Shown: in pieces, positions 21,687 through 29,522 of the stretch
Layout of the letters: each line of letters opens with the position of its first letter
Position numbering within the stretch: position 1 is the stretch's first letter
IMG/VR virus record: IMGVR_UViG_3300013104_000034
Coordinates: 1-43,949 of that record
From: a virus
Reading direction: 5' to 3' (one strand)
DNA length: 43,949 nt
Notes under the pieces: generated by a model
What the model saw: the letters and a program-made list of their open reading frames with translations, nothing else
Databases searched by the model: none
What the model was told of the DNA's origin: nothing
Made by a program: the position numbers and the translations under genes

Positions 21687-24059
21687 TTACCCCAACTTCA
21701 CGTTTCGTTTTTGAGCCGATCGCACAGCCGCCTCAACACGGCTTTGGAGCTCGCCCTGCATCTTGGCCAGCGCCTTTTCCTGCCTCGCGACGGCTTCAAC
21801 AGATGCGCCGCGGTTATCGACGACTGGATTGAAGTTGACGACGACACCGGCAGATTGAGCGGACATGGATCGCAAGCTCGGCACACTCGGCACGGAAATC
21901 CCTACCGGGCCGCCGTTTGCGTAACCCTTAAGATTGCGCCGCATTGCCTCCATGGCCGCAGGACCGCCGGCAGCTTTGACGGCCGCCTGGTCGAACACGT
22001 ACTCGCCTTTGTGGACGACGCCTGCGGGCTGATATTTGCCGCCGTCGCCGGTGTAGCCGCCATCGGAGAAGCCCGATCTTGCGGTAGGAACCGGCCCTGT
22101 CATTGGAAGAGAAGCAAACCCGCCGCCACCAAACAGGCCGAGGAAGCTACTCAGGAGGCCGCCACTGCCGCCAGCTGCACTGTTTACCTTGAACAAGCTG
22201 GCGAGCACATCGTCGAGAAGCGCATCTGCAATGCGGCTTAGCGCGCCAGCAAATGCGTCCGCGGCACTCTCGCCATGAATCAGGTCGTCGATAAAGCCGC
22301 GCGTTGCATCTCTCGCGACGTTGTTCCATTCATTCAGCTTCTGCTGTTGCTCTTGCGCTTGCCTAAGCGCCTCAGACTGCCGAGCATATGCCGCAGATTC
22401 CTGCTCGATTGCGTCAATCTTGTCGGGCGAAAGCGTGATGCTTTCCAGATCCTTCTCGCCCTTCTTGCGGGCCTCTTCTCGAAGGTCGGCGAGTGCCTTC
22501 TGCTCTAGGTCAAGAGCAGTGCGGCGCTTGGTCTGAGCCTCGTTAGACAGGCCTATTAGGCTCATCTCCTGGCGAAGCGCTTCGGTTCGATCGCGAACTG
22601 CCTGAAGGTCTTCCGCGAAGCGATCGGATGCAGTCTTTGTCGGCGCCCTCGCCCGCTTTGGTGTACCGAACCCTCTATTTTTGTCCGTATCCAGGTCAGA
22701 TGGGCGTCGATCTGGTGTCGGGCCGTTATCCGGTAGGGGAAACTGAGTTCCTTGGATTGTGGCATCTGCGCCGAATTGTGAATCCTGCTGGCCTGCTCCG
22801 CGCCACGTCCTCGGATCATTGATCCTGGAGGTTGCTACAGACGTTGCGTCGTTGACTTTCTGGACGCTGTCAGCGGCCGACAGCGCAGCTGCCGATAGCG
22901 TGGAAAAGTATTTGGCGAACTCAGTGAGTGCAGGAATGCCGGTGTTGTTTATGGCCGCACTGAGGGCCGACTGCACACGGTCCACATCTTCAGTCTGCGC
23001 CTTGCCTTCTTCGGCAGACTTCGCAAAGTCATTGAATGCTGACTGGAGGTTCTTGATAACGTCAGCTTCTTCACCTGCAGACTGAAGTTGCGAGACCAGA
23101 TCAGCAATGGTGGCGCGTGTACTCTCGACCTCTTTGCGGACGTCAGCGAGCGTGTTGGTATTTACAATGTCAGCGCCCTTGGTTAGGTCGGCGTTGTCCT
23201 GCGCACGCTTCAACTGATCAGCGTAATCGCGCAAGGCAGGAACCGCATCGCCCCACCGCTCGGCTACGGCAGCAATCAGCGCAGCCTGCTCCTTGAGCAC
23301 CTCTGCTGACTTATCGCCCTCACTCATTATGGTGGAGAAGTACTGAAATGCCGCCGTACCTGCGGCAATGACACCGATTGTCACCAGAGACAGCGGAGAG
23401 ATAACGGAAGCGAAAGCGGCTGCAAGACCTTGCCCAACTCCCTGCCCGCTATCCTTTATCTGCTGTAGAACGGCCGAAAGCTGCGTGCCTTGCTGCAAAG
23501 CTATCTGGATAGGCGACATGCCCATCGCTGCCGTCACGCCGATGTCCTGAAATTGGGCTGCGATGTTCGCGGTATTGAAGCTGTTGCCGCTACTCGTTGT
23601 AACTGTTGCCTTCAGTGCGGCGTTACGGCCCTTGATGGCTGCAGTCGACGCAAGGGCGGCCTGTCGCTCTCGTTGAATTGCCGAGGCCATCTCATTAGCA
23701 GAAATGGCGCCGGCAGCATGTGCCTGCCGGATCTCGGCGACGGCGTTCCTATAATTAGAAATTGTAGCGAACAACGGGCTGTATTTGGCGCGGAGGCGAT
23801 CAAGCTCTTTCTGCTGATCAGCGAGAACCCCGTTCCATTCTTTTGCTGCCGTCGTCCCAATACCCACCATACTGTTGATGCGATCCTGCATCGACGTGGT
23901 GAGCGAATTGTTGATCGACTTCCCAGTCGCGGCAAAACGTTTCTCAATGCCACTGGATGCCGCGCCTACGTCCGACACCAGCCTGTTTAGGGCACGCTTT
24001 ACGGTTGCAAGGTCGGTGCTGATTGAGATAATCAGATCATCATTATTATTACCGGCCAA
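21687..24059 (-). CDS. Tail tape measure protein
   Basis: 790 residues. Long, mostly helical and low in aromatic residues, with coiled-coil stretches (VESTRATIADLVSQLQSAGE, RDRTEALRQEMSLIGL), central hydrophobic segments (FASVISPLSLVTIGVIAAGT), and a C-terminal phage-tape-measure block with FSDGGYTGDGGKYQPAGVVH and GEYVFDQAAVKAAGGPAAME. This C-terminal signature is typical of lambda-like tape measures that set tail length and are ejected with DNA. By the usual 0.15 nm per residue its length suggests a tail of roughly 120 nm. Confidence 0.93.
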   Translation of the reverse strand: MAGNNNDDLIISISTDLATVKRALNRLVSDVGAASSGIEKRFAATGKSINNSLTTSMQDRINSMVGIGTTAAKEWNGVLADQQKELDRLRAKYSPLFATISNYRNAVAEIRQAHAAGAISANEMASAIQRERQAALASTAAIKGRNAALKATVTTSSGNSFNTANIAAQFQDIGVTAAMGMSPIQIALQQGTQLSAVLQQIKDSGQGVGQGLAAAFASVISPLSLVTIGVIAAGTAAFQYFSTIMSEGDKSAEVLKEQAALIAAVAERWGDAVPALRDYADQLKRAQDNADLTKGADIVNTNTLADVRKEVESTRATIADLVSQLQSAGEEADVIKNLQSAFNDFAKSAEEGKAQTEDVDRVQSALSAAINNTGIPALTEFAKYFSTLSAAALSAADSVQKVNDATSVATSRINDPRTWRGAGQQDSQFGADATIQGTQFPLPDNGPTPDRRPSDLDTDKNRGFGTPKRARAPTKTASDRFAEDLQAVRDRTEALRQEMSLIGLSNEAQTKRRTALDLEQKALADLREEARKKGEKDLESITLSPDKIDAIEQESAAYARQSEALRQAQEQQQKLNEWNNVARDATRGFIDDLIHGESAADAFAGALSRIADALLDDVLASLFKVNSAAGGSGGLLSSFLGLFGGGGFASLPMTGPVPTARSGFSDGGYTGDGGKYQPAGVVHKGEYVFDQAAVKAAGGPAAMEAMRRNLKGYANGGPVGISVPSVPSLRSMSAQSAGVVVNFNPVVDNRGASVEAVARQEKALAKMQGELQSRVEAAVRSAQKRNVKLG

Positions 24060-24112
24060 GTCGGTGTCCTAACGTGAAAAGGCCCGCCAGGAGCGAGCCG
24101 AAAGGGATGGAT

Positions 24113-24559
24113 ATGCCCAAATGCAAACGGTGCGGTTCGGACTATTATCTGGGCGGTAAGGACGGTCACTGCGTTGACTGCGAGGAAGTGCTCGCGAAGA
24201 GCGATGGCGACGCAAAAAAGCAGTCAATTATCATGACGACGTCAATCGACGTGCCAAATCGACAGGTTGAGAGCGTCATATCGATAGTAGCGTCGGAAGC
24301 CGCATTGGGCATGAGCATTTTCAAAGACGTGGCCAACAATTGGCGGGACTTTGTGGGTGGTCGTGCAAACGCTTCCCAAGCCTCACTAAAAGAGGCACGT
24401 CTCGCATGTTTGGATGGCCTTAGGTCAGAAGCCTATGAGGTCGGAGCGGACGCCGTCATCTCTGTTGACCTGGATTACAATCAACTGACGACCGGCGGCA
24501 CCGGAGGCATACTCTTTGTCGCGGCGACGGGTACGGCTGTTAAGCTAAAGCCAGCATAA
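24113..24559 (+). CDS. YbjQ-like protein with N-terminal zinc ribbon
   Basis: 148 residues from the ATG at 24113, which has AAAGGG 6-8 bases upstream. Residues 3-24 form a C-x2-C ... C-x2-C ribbon (CKRCGSDYYLGG, HCVDCEEV). The remainder matches the YbjQ / UPF0145 family: DVPNRQVESVISIVASEAAL, EARLACLDGLRSEAYEVGADAVISVDLDYN and a Gly-rich end. YbjQ is a conserved bacterial protein of uncertain function. It is an opposite-strand insertion between the tape measure and tail chaperone genes, so it has its own promoter and is likely expressed in the lysogen. It is paired with the next lipoprotein gene. Confidence 0.8.
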   Translation: MPKCKRCGSDYYLGGKDGHCVDCEEVLAKSDGDAKKQSIIMTTSIDVPNRQVESVISIVASEAALGMSIFKDVANNWRDFVGGRANASQASLKEARLACLDGLRSEAYEVGADAVISVDLDYNQLTTGGTGGILFVAATGTAVKLKPA

Positions 24560-24575
24560 TATCTTTGGGGGTACC

Positions 24576-24908
24576 ATGAAAATAGCGATGGCAATGGCGG
24601 CCTCAATGGCCGCAGTCCTTACGGGCTGCACCAAAATGGAGCAGTACTATCCAAACGGGCAAGTCGTCGAGATTGACGGCATCGAATTCTCAGTCTCACC
24701 CATGGGCAACAAGGCTGGCTCCTACAAGGCGATGCCGAACAATCCAAAAGACCAGTCATTCCTGATGCTCGATCCGATGGTTTGGGTTCGGAACACTAAA
24801 GCGATCGAAAAAGCTACCGGATGCAGCGTCTACCGCGAAAGCGTGAAGAATCATGAGAACACGACCTTCGCCGCGGTCGACTGCTCAGCTAAGCCGAACC
24901 CGGCTTAG
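24576..24908 (+). CDS. Small lipoprotein, possible exclusion/immunity factor
   Basis: 110 residues. The N-terminus (MKIAMAMAASMAAVLTGCTK) is a signal peptide with lipobox LTGC, so Cys18 would be lipidated. The mature part has two cysteines (TGCSVYRE and VDCSAKPNP). GGGGG lies 5 bases before the ATG. It lies 16 bases after the YbjQ-like gene on the same strand. Phage lipoproteins encoded as cargo often block receptors or DNA entry (for example Llp or Cor types); this is only a hypothesis here since the sequence is not recognised. Confidence 0.7.
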   Translation: MKIAMAMAASMAAVLTGCTKMEQYYPNGQVVEIDGIEFSVSPMGNKAGSYKAMPNNPKDQSFLMLDPMVWVRNTKAIEKATGCSVYRESVKNHENTTFAAVDCSAKPNPA

Positions 24909-24909
24909 C

Positions 24910-25469
24910 CTAACCACCATACTTCTTGATCAACTCGTCCATCTCGGCGTCTGACGGAGGAGCCACGGCTTTCTTGCCGCCGTTCGCTTCGGCCTTGCCC
25001 TTCACCGCAAGAGTGAACTCGGTCAAGCTAGACGCCCAGAATATTCCTGGTGTCCAGCCGAGGCCGCCGAATGCGATCTTTTGCCAGTCGCGCCAAGGGA
25101 ATGGTTCTTCTACGCCGCCTTTAGAGCGGCTTCCCCGTTTCCCTCGTCTTCCTCATCAAAATGATGGGACAACGCCTCAGAGATCGCTTTGGCAACAGCG
25201 CCAAAGTGCTTCAGCTTCAATGCACTGATGGCCTTCACCTTGTCGCCCCGCACGGTAAGCAGATCGAGAGCGGCCACGGTAGCAGCCGGCTCGACGCCCG
25301 ACAGGCGAAGGAACAAATCGGACATACTTTTGCACGACAGGCGCGAAGACACGGCAGCAAGGCCACCCATCTCAGCGACGATGACCAGCGGTTCCTTGCC
25401 GACCCACAGGCCGACCTCCCCCCGAGCTCCGTTTACTTCCAACGGAAAGGGTTTTTCAGCATCAGCCAA
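24910..25469 (-). CDS. Tail assembly chaperone fusion made by -1 frameshift (gpGT-like)
   Basis: Upstream frame 25469-25137 (111 codons) continues, after slipping back one base at GGGAAAC, into the frame 25137-24913 (75 codons), stopping at the TAG at 24912-24910; the predicted fusion is 186 residues. The downstream part has the Phage_TAC_3 / rcc01693-type signature: PFPWRDWQKIAFGGLGWTP, GIFWASSLTEF and DAEMDELIKKYGG. It has no start codon of its own: the frame is closed by a TGA just before the heptamer and contains no ATG, GTG or TTG before the conserved segment. This is the lambda gpG-gpGT strategy, in which the ratio of short to long chaperone controls tail assembly. That the site works has not been shown. 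Confidence 0.8.
25110..25469 (-). CDS. Tail assembly chaperone, short form (gpG-like, GTA gp10-type)
   Basis: 119 residues. The pattern is typical of Phage_TAC_11 / gene-transfer-agent tail chaperones: PLEVNGARGEVGLWVG, then helical DLFLRLSGVEPAATVAALD and a C-terminal acidic stretch FDEEDEGNGEAALKAA. It lies directly downstream of the major tail protein gene, as in lambda. Frame-0 translation ends at the TAG at 25112-25110; the heptamer GGGAAAC lies 9 codons before the stop. Confidence 0.8.
   Translation of the reverse strand: MADAEKPFPLEVNGARGEVGLWVGKEPLVIVAEMGGLAAVSSRLSCKSMSDLFLRLSGVEPAATVAALDLLTVRGDKVKAISALKLKHFGAVAKAISEALSHHFDEEDEGNGEAALKAA
25114..25143 (-). promoter_or_regulatory. Programmed -1 ribosomal frameshift site
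   Basis: Minus strand: heptamer G GGA AAC (25143-25137) in the correct phase, a 6-nt spacer GGGGAA, then a 5-bp hairpin GCCGC / GCGGC with loop TCTAAAG (25130-25114). The heptamer fits the X XXY YYZ rule and differs by one base from lambda's GGGAAAG. Confidence 0.78.
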
Positions 25470-25471
25470 AA

Positions 25472-25903
25472 TTACACCTCCGCGACGAATGCAAGAACAC
25501 CAGCAGCAACGAACGTGGCCGTGAATTCCATATTGCCTTCCATTTCGCCGCTGAACTCGAATTCAGAAACGAACCAAGGGCCGGTGTAAGTACCAAGACC
25601 GGGAACGATTACCTTGGCGTTGAACTTCGTGGCGTCATTGACGTGGGTCATGAACGCTGTGTTGGAGGCGCTCTTCACGAACTTGCCGGAGCCCGAGAAC
25701 GTGCGGTTCTTGATGCCAGGCTCCGCAGTTTTCTGCGGCGTATTCGCTGGATTGACGCAGTCCGTGATAGTCGTATCGACTTCATTTGCGGACATATTGA
25801 AACTGCGGGTCGTCAAACCGCACAGATTCGAGAAGACTTCGGGAGTTTCGCCGTCACCAATCTGGATGAGCAGCGTACGACCAATCTGTTGACCGTCGGC
25901 CAT
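25472..25903 (-). CDS. Major tail protein
   Basis: 143 residues, beta-rich: MADGQQIGRTLLIQIGDGE, then the STANEVDTTI-like segment (SFNMSANEVDTTITDC) and SEFEFSGEMEGNMEFTATFV. This is the Phage_tail_2/TP901-1-type tail tube subunit, as in gene transfer agents and many alphaproteobacterial siphophages. The gene order (DUF3168 protein, this, chaperones, tape measure) supports it. Confidence 0.85.
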   Translation of the reverse strand: MADGQQIGRTLLIQIGDGETPEVFSNLCGLTTRSFNMSANEVDTTITDCVNPANTPQKTAEPGIKNRTFSGSGKFVKSASNTAFMTHVNDATKFNAKVIVPGLGTYTGPWFVSEFEFSGEMEGNMEFTATFVAAGVLAFVAEV

Positions 25904-25938
25904 GAGTAAACCTCAAAAATTTGGGGGTTGATGGCCAA

Positions 25939-26349
25939 TCAGGCCGGTGTCTCGACGCGCGCGACAAATTCGACGACGCCATGCGTCGTAACTTCATCCG
26001 GGTCTTTGAAATTACGGGTGTCTTGCCGCGTAATCGATATCAATCGATGTGAGGGCAGCGCCAAGGGCGCTTCATCCAACGCCTCGACGACCTCGTGAAT
26101 GATTTCCTTCAGCTCCTTAAAGCCTCCGGAATATTGCGACCAAACGTGGATCGTCACGTAGATGAGGTTCGACTTCAGACAGCCGACGTCATCTCTAATC
26201 ACTTGGCTTTCGCCGTATTCGACGTATGGAAACGCAGCATTGGTCGGCGGGCGGTCGTAAATGCGCTGTGCGACAATGGCCGTTAGCGATGAACGTGCCT
26301 TCAGCCTTGCGACGATGGCGCCCTGTAGCTCAAGATCGGGACTAGCCAT
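25939..26349 (-). CDS. Tail completion / terminator protein (DUF3168)
   Basis: 136 residues. It begins ASPDLELQGAIVARLKA, contains RIYDRPPTNAAFPYVEYGES and IYVTIHVWSQYSGG, and ends VVEFVARVETPA; this is the DUF3168 family that closes the tail tube. The ATG overlaps the preceding stop by one base. Confidence 0.88.
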   Translation of the reverse strand: MASPDLELQGAIVARLKARSSLTAIVAQRIYDRPPTNAAFPYVEYGESQVIRDDVGCLKSNLIYVTIHVWSQYSGGFKELKEIIHEVVEALDEAPLALPSHRLISITRQDTRNFKDPDEVTTHGVVEFVARVETPA

Positions 26350-26843
26350 TAGTTCTTCATGGCCTCCCTCACTCCGCGCGATATGGCATCGCTAATCTTC
26401 TTTTTTGCCTTGGCTTTCATCGATCGCCATGTCGGAAAGACGTGTGGCTGCGCCCTTGTGCCGGGATGCATTCTTGCGCCGTCGCGCTGCTTCCTGCCCG
26501 CAACAGTGCCGCCGCCTTTGGCGACATTATGTGGCCGCGTGCCAAATTCCAAAAAGTGCCAAATCCATGCGGCGAAAACTCCAGTGGCATCCGGATCCTT
26601 GCTGGCCGATGCGCCCACAAGCGCTTTCGCACTCGGCCTGTCAGAAATCTTGCCGCCCTGTATCGAGGCAGCATAGTCGCCAGCCGTTGCGCTGTTACTT
26701 ATCGGCGCCCGGTCGGAGATTTTGTCGGCGGCTTCGGTAGCGATCTGAAGTTTCGCTTCGGCGGCGTACTTGTTGGCGAGCGGAGCTACCTGATTGAGCT
26801 TTTTCGTTAGCGCCTCGCGGCCCAGAACCTTTGCTTTAATCAC
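26349..26843 (-). CDS. HK97 gp10-like head-tail connector component
   Basis: 164 residues. Family landmarks are VIKAKVLGREALTKKLNQVA, a long helix (NKYAAEAKLQIATEAADKIS), RAPISNSATAGDYAASIQGG and the terminal GTRPHNVAKG and MHPGTRAQPHVFPTWR motifs. The start is taken as a GTG at 26843 overlapping the upstream stop (GTGA) and preceded by GGGGAGG; a longer frame has no such signal. It belongs to the head-tail joining set. Confidence 0.82.
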   Translation of the reverse strand: MIKAKVLGREALTKKLNQVAPLANKYAAEAKLQIATEAADKISDRAPISNSATAGDYAASIQGGKISDRPSAKALVGASASKDPDATGVFAAWIWHFLEFGTRPHNVAKGGGTVAGRKQRDGARMHPGTRAQPHVFPTWRSMKAKAKKKISDAISRGVREAMKN

Positions 26844-27196
26844 GAAGCCTCCCCCTGCACCACAAGCAGCTCGATCCACTGGTTGCGTTCGTCGATGTTG
26901 ACCGCAGCCTTGATTGCATACACCACGCCAGACCGCTTATTCCGCGCCCGCCAAGCTGGCGTGATGGCGCGCGTGCGTTCGTTGCTGCGCACGGTCATGG
27001 TGTAGGGTTGCAAACCCTGTAGGCGGCTTGCAATGACAGGCTCGCTGCCGACGCGCGGCTCAAGACGTGCGGGCTCTACGAATTGCTCCGCGAAGCCGAC
27101 CACCACGCCGCCATACCCGTCATCACCCTCGACGTCGGCCTCAAAGCCGACGCGCTCACTGAGCGACCCCGCTCCGGATCTCTTGCGTTTTGGCAT
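26840..27196 (-). CDS. Phage head closure / head-tail joining protein
   Basis: 118 residues. Beta-barrel-like: SERVGFEADVEGDDGYGGVV, FVEPARLEPRVGSEPVIASR, and TMTVRSNERTRAITPAWRAR. This matches the HK97/SPP1-type head closure family (Phage_H_T_join). It overlaps the next gene's start by 4 bases. Confidence 0.83.
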   Translation of the reverse strand: MPKRKRSGAGSLSERVGFEADVEGDDGYGGVVVGFAEQFVEPARLEPRVGSEPVIASRLQGLQPYTMTVRSNERTRAITPAWRARNKRSGVVYAIKAAVNIDERNQWIELLVVQGEAS

Positions 27197-27341
27197 TCGG
27201 TCGATCCTTGGTGGGTTCAGCAGCCTTGGCAGCTATTGCAGCCGCTGCGCACTTGCGTGTGACGTTGTAGAGGCCAGCCTTGTAGGCGATGGTGAAGCCT
27301 GGCTGGCGCCAGTCGAACGGTTCATGGAATCGGAGCCACAT
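27156..27341 (-). CDS. Small phage protein in the connector cluster
   Basis: 61 residues from the ATG at 27341. MWLRFHEPFDWRQPGFTIAY, then KAGLYNVTRKCAAAAIAAKA is the pattern of a small protein commonly found between connector and head closure genes in alphaproteobacterial phages. It overlaps its upstream neighbour by 20 bases and the downstream one by 41 bases in other frames. The frame extends 27 bases upstream of this ATG, so the start is uncertain. Function unknown. Confidence 0.6.
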   Translation of the reverse strand: MWLRFHEPFDWRQPGFTIAYKAGLYNVTRKCAAAAIAAKAAEPTKDRPNAKTQEIRSGVAQ

Positions 27342-27669
27342 AGTCGTCCGCCACTGTTCGCCAGACACGCCACGGAGCCAGAAGCATCCGTACCGCTCGC
27401 GGAAGAACCGCGTCGCCCGTTGCCTTCGTGTCAGGCTCGCGCACCTCGTAGAGATCGCCGGTCACGAGAAGGATCGCCGACACGATTGCGGGCGTTGCAG
27501 CGATGCCGTCGGCGGCCGTGGGCGTTTCGCCTGCGGCTACGACTTCGCGATCAAGATGCTGCGTAACGATGCTTTCAGCGGCGTCGCGATAGAGGCCGAT
27601 CTCCGCATCTTCATCTTCATGAAAGACACGGAGATGCTTCTTGACGGTTTCGAGATCGACGATGGCCAT
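27322..27669 (-). CDS. Head-tail connector protein (gp6-like)
   Basis: 115 residues. DLETVKKHLRVFHEDEDAEI, then GLYRDAAESIVTQHLDREV and AIVSAILLVTGDLYEVREPD is the Phage_gp6 / HK97 gp6 adaptor signature, the first ring below the portal. Confidence 0.9.
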   Translation of the reverse strand: MAIVDLETVKKHLRVFHEDEDAEIGLYRDAAESIVTQHLDREVVAAGETPTAADGIAATPAIVSAILLVTGDLYEVREPDTKATGDAVLPRAVRMLLAPWRVWRTVADDYVAPIP

Positions 27670-27670
27670 A

Positions 27671-28012
27671 TCAGGCCGCCACTACTGCGGCAGTCGGCGC
27701 GCTTGTGACAGGCACGCTGCCCTTGTCATTTGTGGCGGTTACCCGAACCGTGATGGTCTTGCCAACATCGCCTGCGACAGGGACATAGGTATCCGCCGTA
27801 GCGCCAGCGATTGCGACGCCAGCGGCAAACCACTGCCTTGCGTAGGTCGGCGAGCCGGACCACGTGCCAGTGGTCGACGTCAACGTCTGTCCTACCTGAG
27901 CTGTGCCCGTGATTGCCGGAGCAACCGAATTCACGGGTGAGCCGATACCGTTGACGATACCGGCGCCGATATAGGATGCGACCCTGCGCTTACGAACCTT
28001 CGTTGACAGCAT
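27671..28012 (-). CDS. Phage Ig-like domain protein
   Basis: 113 residues. Residues 30-110 form an Ig-like repeat: ITGTAQVGQTLTSTTGTWSG, PTYARQWFAAGVAIAGATAD, TYVPVAGDVGKTITVRVTAT and NDKGS. Such domains decorate capsids or tails in many phages and may stick to surface carbohydrates. It starts within the upstream gene (23-base overlap), unlike tail proteins of this family that carry the domain as a fusion. Confidence 0.75.
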   Translation of the reverse strand: MLSTKVRKRRVASYIGAGIVNGIGSPVNSVAPAITGTAQVGQTLTSTTGTWSGSPTYARQWFAAGVAIAGATADTYVPVAGDVGKTITVRVTATNDKGSVPVTSAPTAAVVAA

Positions 28013-28256
28013 CGGGTTTGTCCTTCTTCTTCGTCGAGCGAGCAGAGGAGATCACCGGCTTGTCAGCGGCTTCATCCGCGGCGTCGTCTTCAACAGAGGC
28101 GTCAGCCTTAACCTCGCCGATGATGTCGACCAGGCCCAGCTCATCGAGCTGCTTCGCCTCGCCTGCCTCGACCTTGAACGGATCGCTCTTTTTGGTCTTC
28201 AACTCTTTGCCGACGGCGAACGTGCGCTTGGCTTTCACTTCTAGAAAATCGGTCAT
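27990..28256 (-). CDS. Small head-region protein of unknown function
   Basis: 88 residues from the ATG at 28256, which has GGGAG 7 bases upstream. The first 50 residues (VKAKRTFAVGKELKTKKSDP, EAKQLDELGLVDI) are a small fold often seen next to capsid and connector genes. The rest is acidic then Lys-rich and probably disordered. Role unknown. Confidence 0.65.
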   Translation of the reverse strand: MTDFLEVKAKRTFAVGKELKTKKSDPFKVEAGEAKQLDELGLVDIIGEVKADASVEDDAADEAADKPVISSARSTKKKDKPDAVNEGS

Positions 28257-28276
28257 GTTCACTCCCTTTCAAGGAA

Positions 28277-28294
28277 GGGGAGCCGAAGCTCCCC
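28277..28294 (-). terminator. TTCG-tetraloop hairpin after the major capsid gene
   Basis: Minus strand GGGGAGC-TTCG-GCTCCCC: a 7-bp stem closed by the very stable C(UUCG)G tetraloop, 8 bases after the capsid stop. There is no T tract, so it is more likely a partial terminator or mRNA-stabilising element than a full stop. Confidence 0.6.
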
Positions 28295-28302
28295 TAGGTC
28301 AA

Positions 28303-29511
28303 TCAGGCGCCTTCGACGTCGCCGGTCACAAAGGACTCGGGGCGATAGACTGCGAACGCCAGACGCTCTTCGGCGCGGATGGTGAACATGTTCTTCTCGA
28401 AGTCGTCGACGTTCTCGCTGGAAAGCAGAACCTCGATTTCCATGCGGTCGAAGATCTGGGCTGCGAAGCTGAACGCGCCGGTGAGGAACTCGCCTGCGGC
28501 CATCGCCTGCGTCGAAACAACCGGCAGGTTCCAGAGCGTCGGAGTGAGCGAGCCCTGCGGGTTGCCGATGATGTAATTGCCGCCGGCGTCCTTGGTCAGC
28601 TCAATCTTCGCCCAATCGATTGGGTTCAGAACGAACGCGGTTGCCGGATACTCAGCGAGAACGACCTGCAGAACAGCCAGACGAAGACGGTCGATGCCAG
28701 TTTCGTCTGCGGCAGCGAACGCCGGGTTGAACGCGGTAGCCTGCGGAACCAGACCGTGGATGTTCTGGCCAGTGCCAGAGCCATTCAACAGCTGATTTTC
28801 CTCGGCGAAACGGAGACCGTAGCGAGCGCGGCCGTCGATGTAGGAGCGAAGCGCAGGCGCGTCGTCCAGGATCTGACGGGAGGCCTTGAAGAGGTGCGCG
28901 ATCGTACGAACCGGCGCGGACGTCATGTCGAACGTCAGATCCGAATAAGGCTTCGCAGTCGTTTCAGCGACCGGTGCAGCGTTGTTCGTGTAGCCGGTTT
29001 CCTTGACGTATTCGATCGAGCTTGAAGCAGTCTGGCCGGGCAAAACCAGGTCGCGGATCGTCAGCTGACGCTCAGGCAGGCCGAAGATGCCGGGAACGCG
29101 GGCGCCGGGCACCAGAGACGTTCCCTGAGAGCGGCCGGCGCCGACGGTGGTATTGGCAGAGGTGATGGCAGCGCGGTCAGCCTTTACGCGGATTGAGCCG
29201 CGAGATGCACCGGTGAGCATACCGGCCTTGAACTCGGTAGAATCGATCACGAGGTCGCCGAGCGACTTCTGCTCGTTTTCGCCGATTTCGTTTTCTCGAG
29301 CGGCGCGCTTCTCCATCTCGCCGAGGCGGGTCGTAACGTCGCCAAGCTCAGACAGAGCCTTGTCAGTCTTTTCCTTTAGCTCCGCCGAAACTTCGCCGTT
29401 GGCGGCAAGCTTCGTGGTAAAGTCGGTTGCGAGATTGCCCACCTGCTCCTTGATGGACGCAAGCGAAGTACCGAGCTCGCCGATCTTATCGGCAAGTTGA
29501 TTATCAGCCAT
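28303..29511 (-). CDS. Major capsid protein (HK97 gp5-like)
   Basis: 402 residues. Residues 1-95 form the coiled-coil scaffold (delta) domain: LADKIGELGTSLASIKEQVG, TDKALSELGDVTTRLGEMEK. After about residue 130 comes the HK97 fold: VPGIFGLPERQLTIRDLVLP, SIEYVKETGYTNNAAPVAE, FKASRQILDDAPALRSYIDG and ENQLLNGSGTGQNIHG. The S49 protease gene upstream would cut off the N-terminal part during maturation. Confidence 0.94.
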   Translation of the reverse strand: MADNQLADKIGELGTSLASIKEQVGNLATDFTTKLAANGEVSAELKEKTDKALSELGDVTTRLGEMEKRAARENEIGENEQKSLGDLVIDSTEFKAGMLTGASRGSIRVKADRAAITSANTTVGAGRSQGTSLVPGARVPGIFGLPERQLTIRDLVLPGQTASSSIEYVKETGYTNNAAPVAETTAKPYSDLTFDMTSAPVRTIAHLFKASRQILDDAPALRSYIDGRARYGLRFAEENQLLNGSGTGQNIHGLVPQATAFNPAFAAADETGIDRLRLAVLQVVLAEYPATAFVLNPIDWAKIELTKDAGGNYIIGNPQGSLTPTLWNLPVVSTQAMAAGEFLTGAFSFAAQIFDRMEIEVLLSSENVDDFEKNMFTIRAEERLAFAVYRPESFVTGDVEGA

Positions 29512-29522
29512 GAGTGGCTCCT

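Noticed and set aside
27976-29025. 349-codon plus-strand ORF across capsid genes
   Set aside because: Antisense to the HK97-type capsid gene and a typical high-GC shadow; no recognisable domain.
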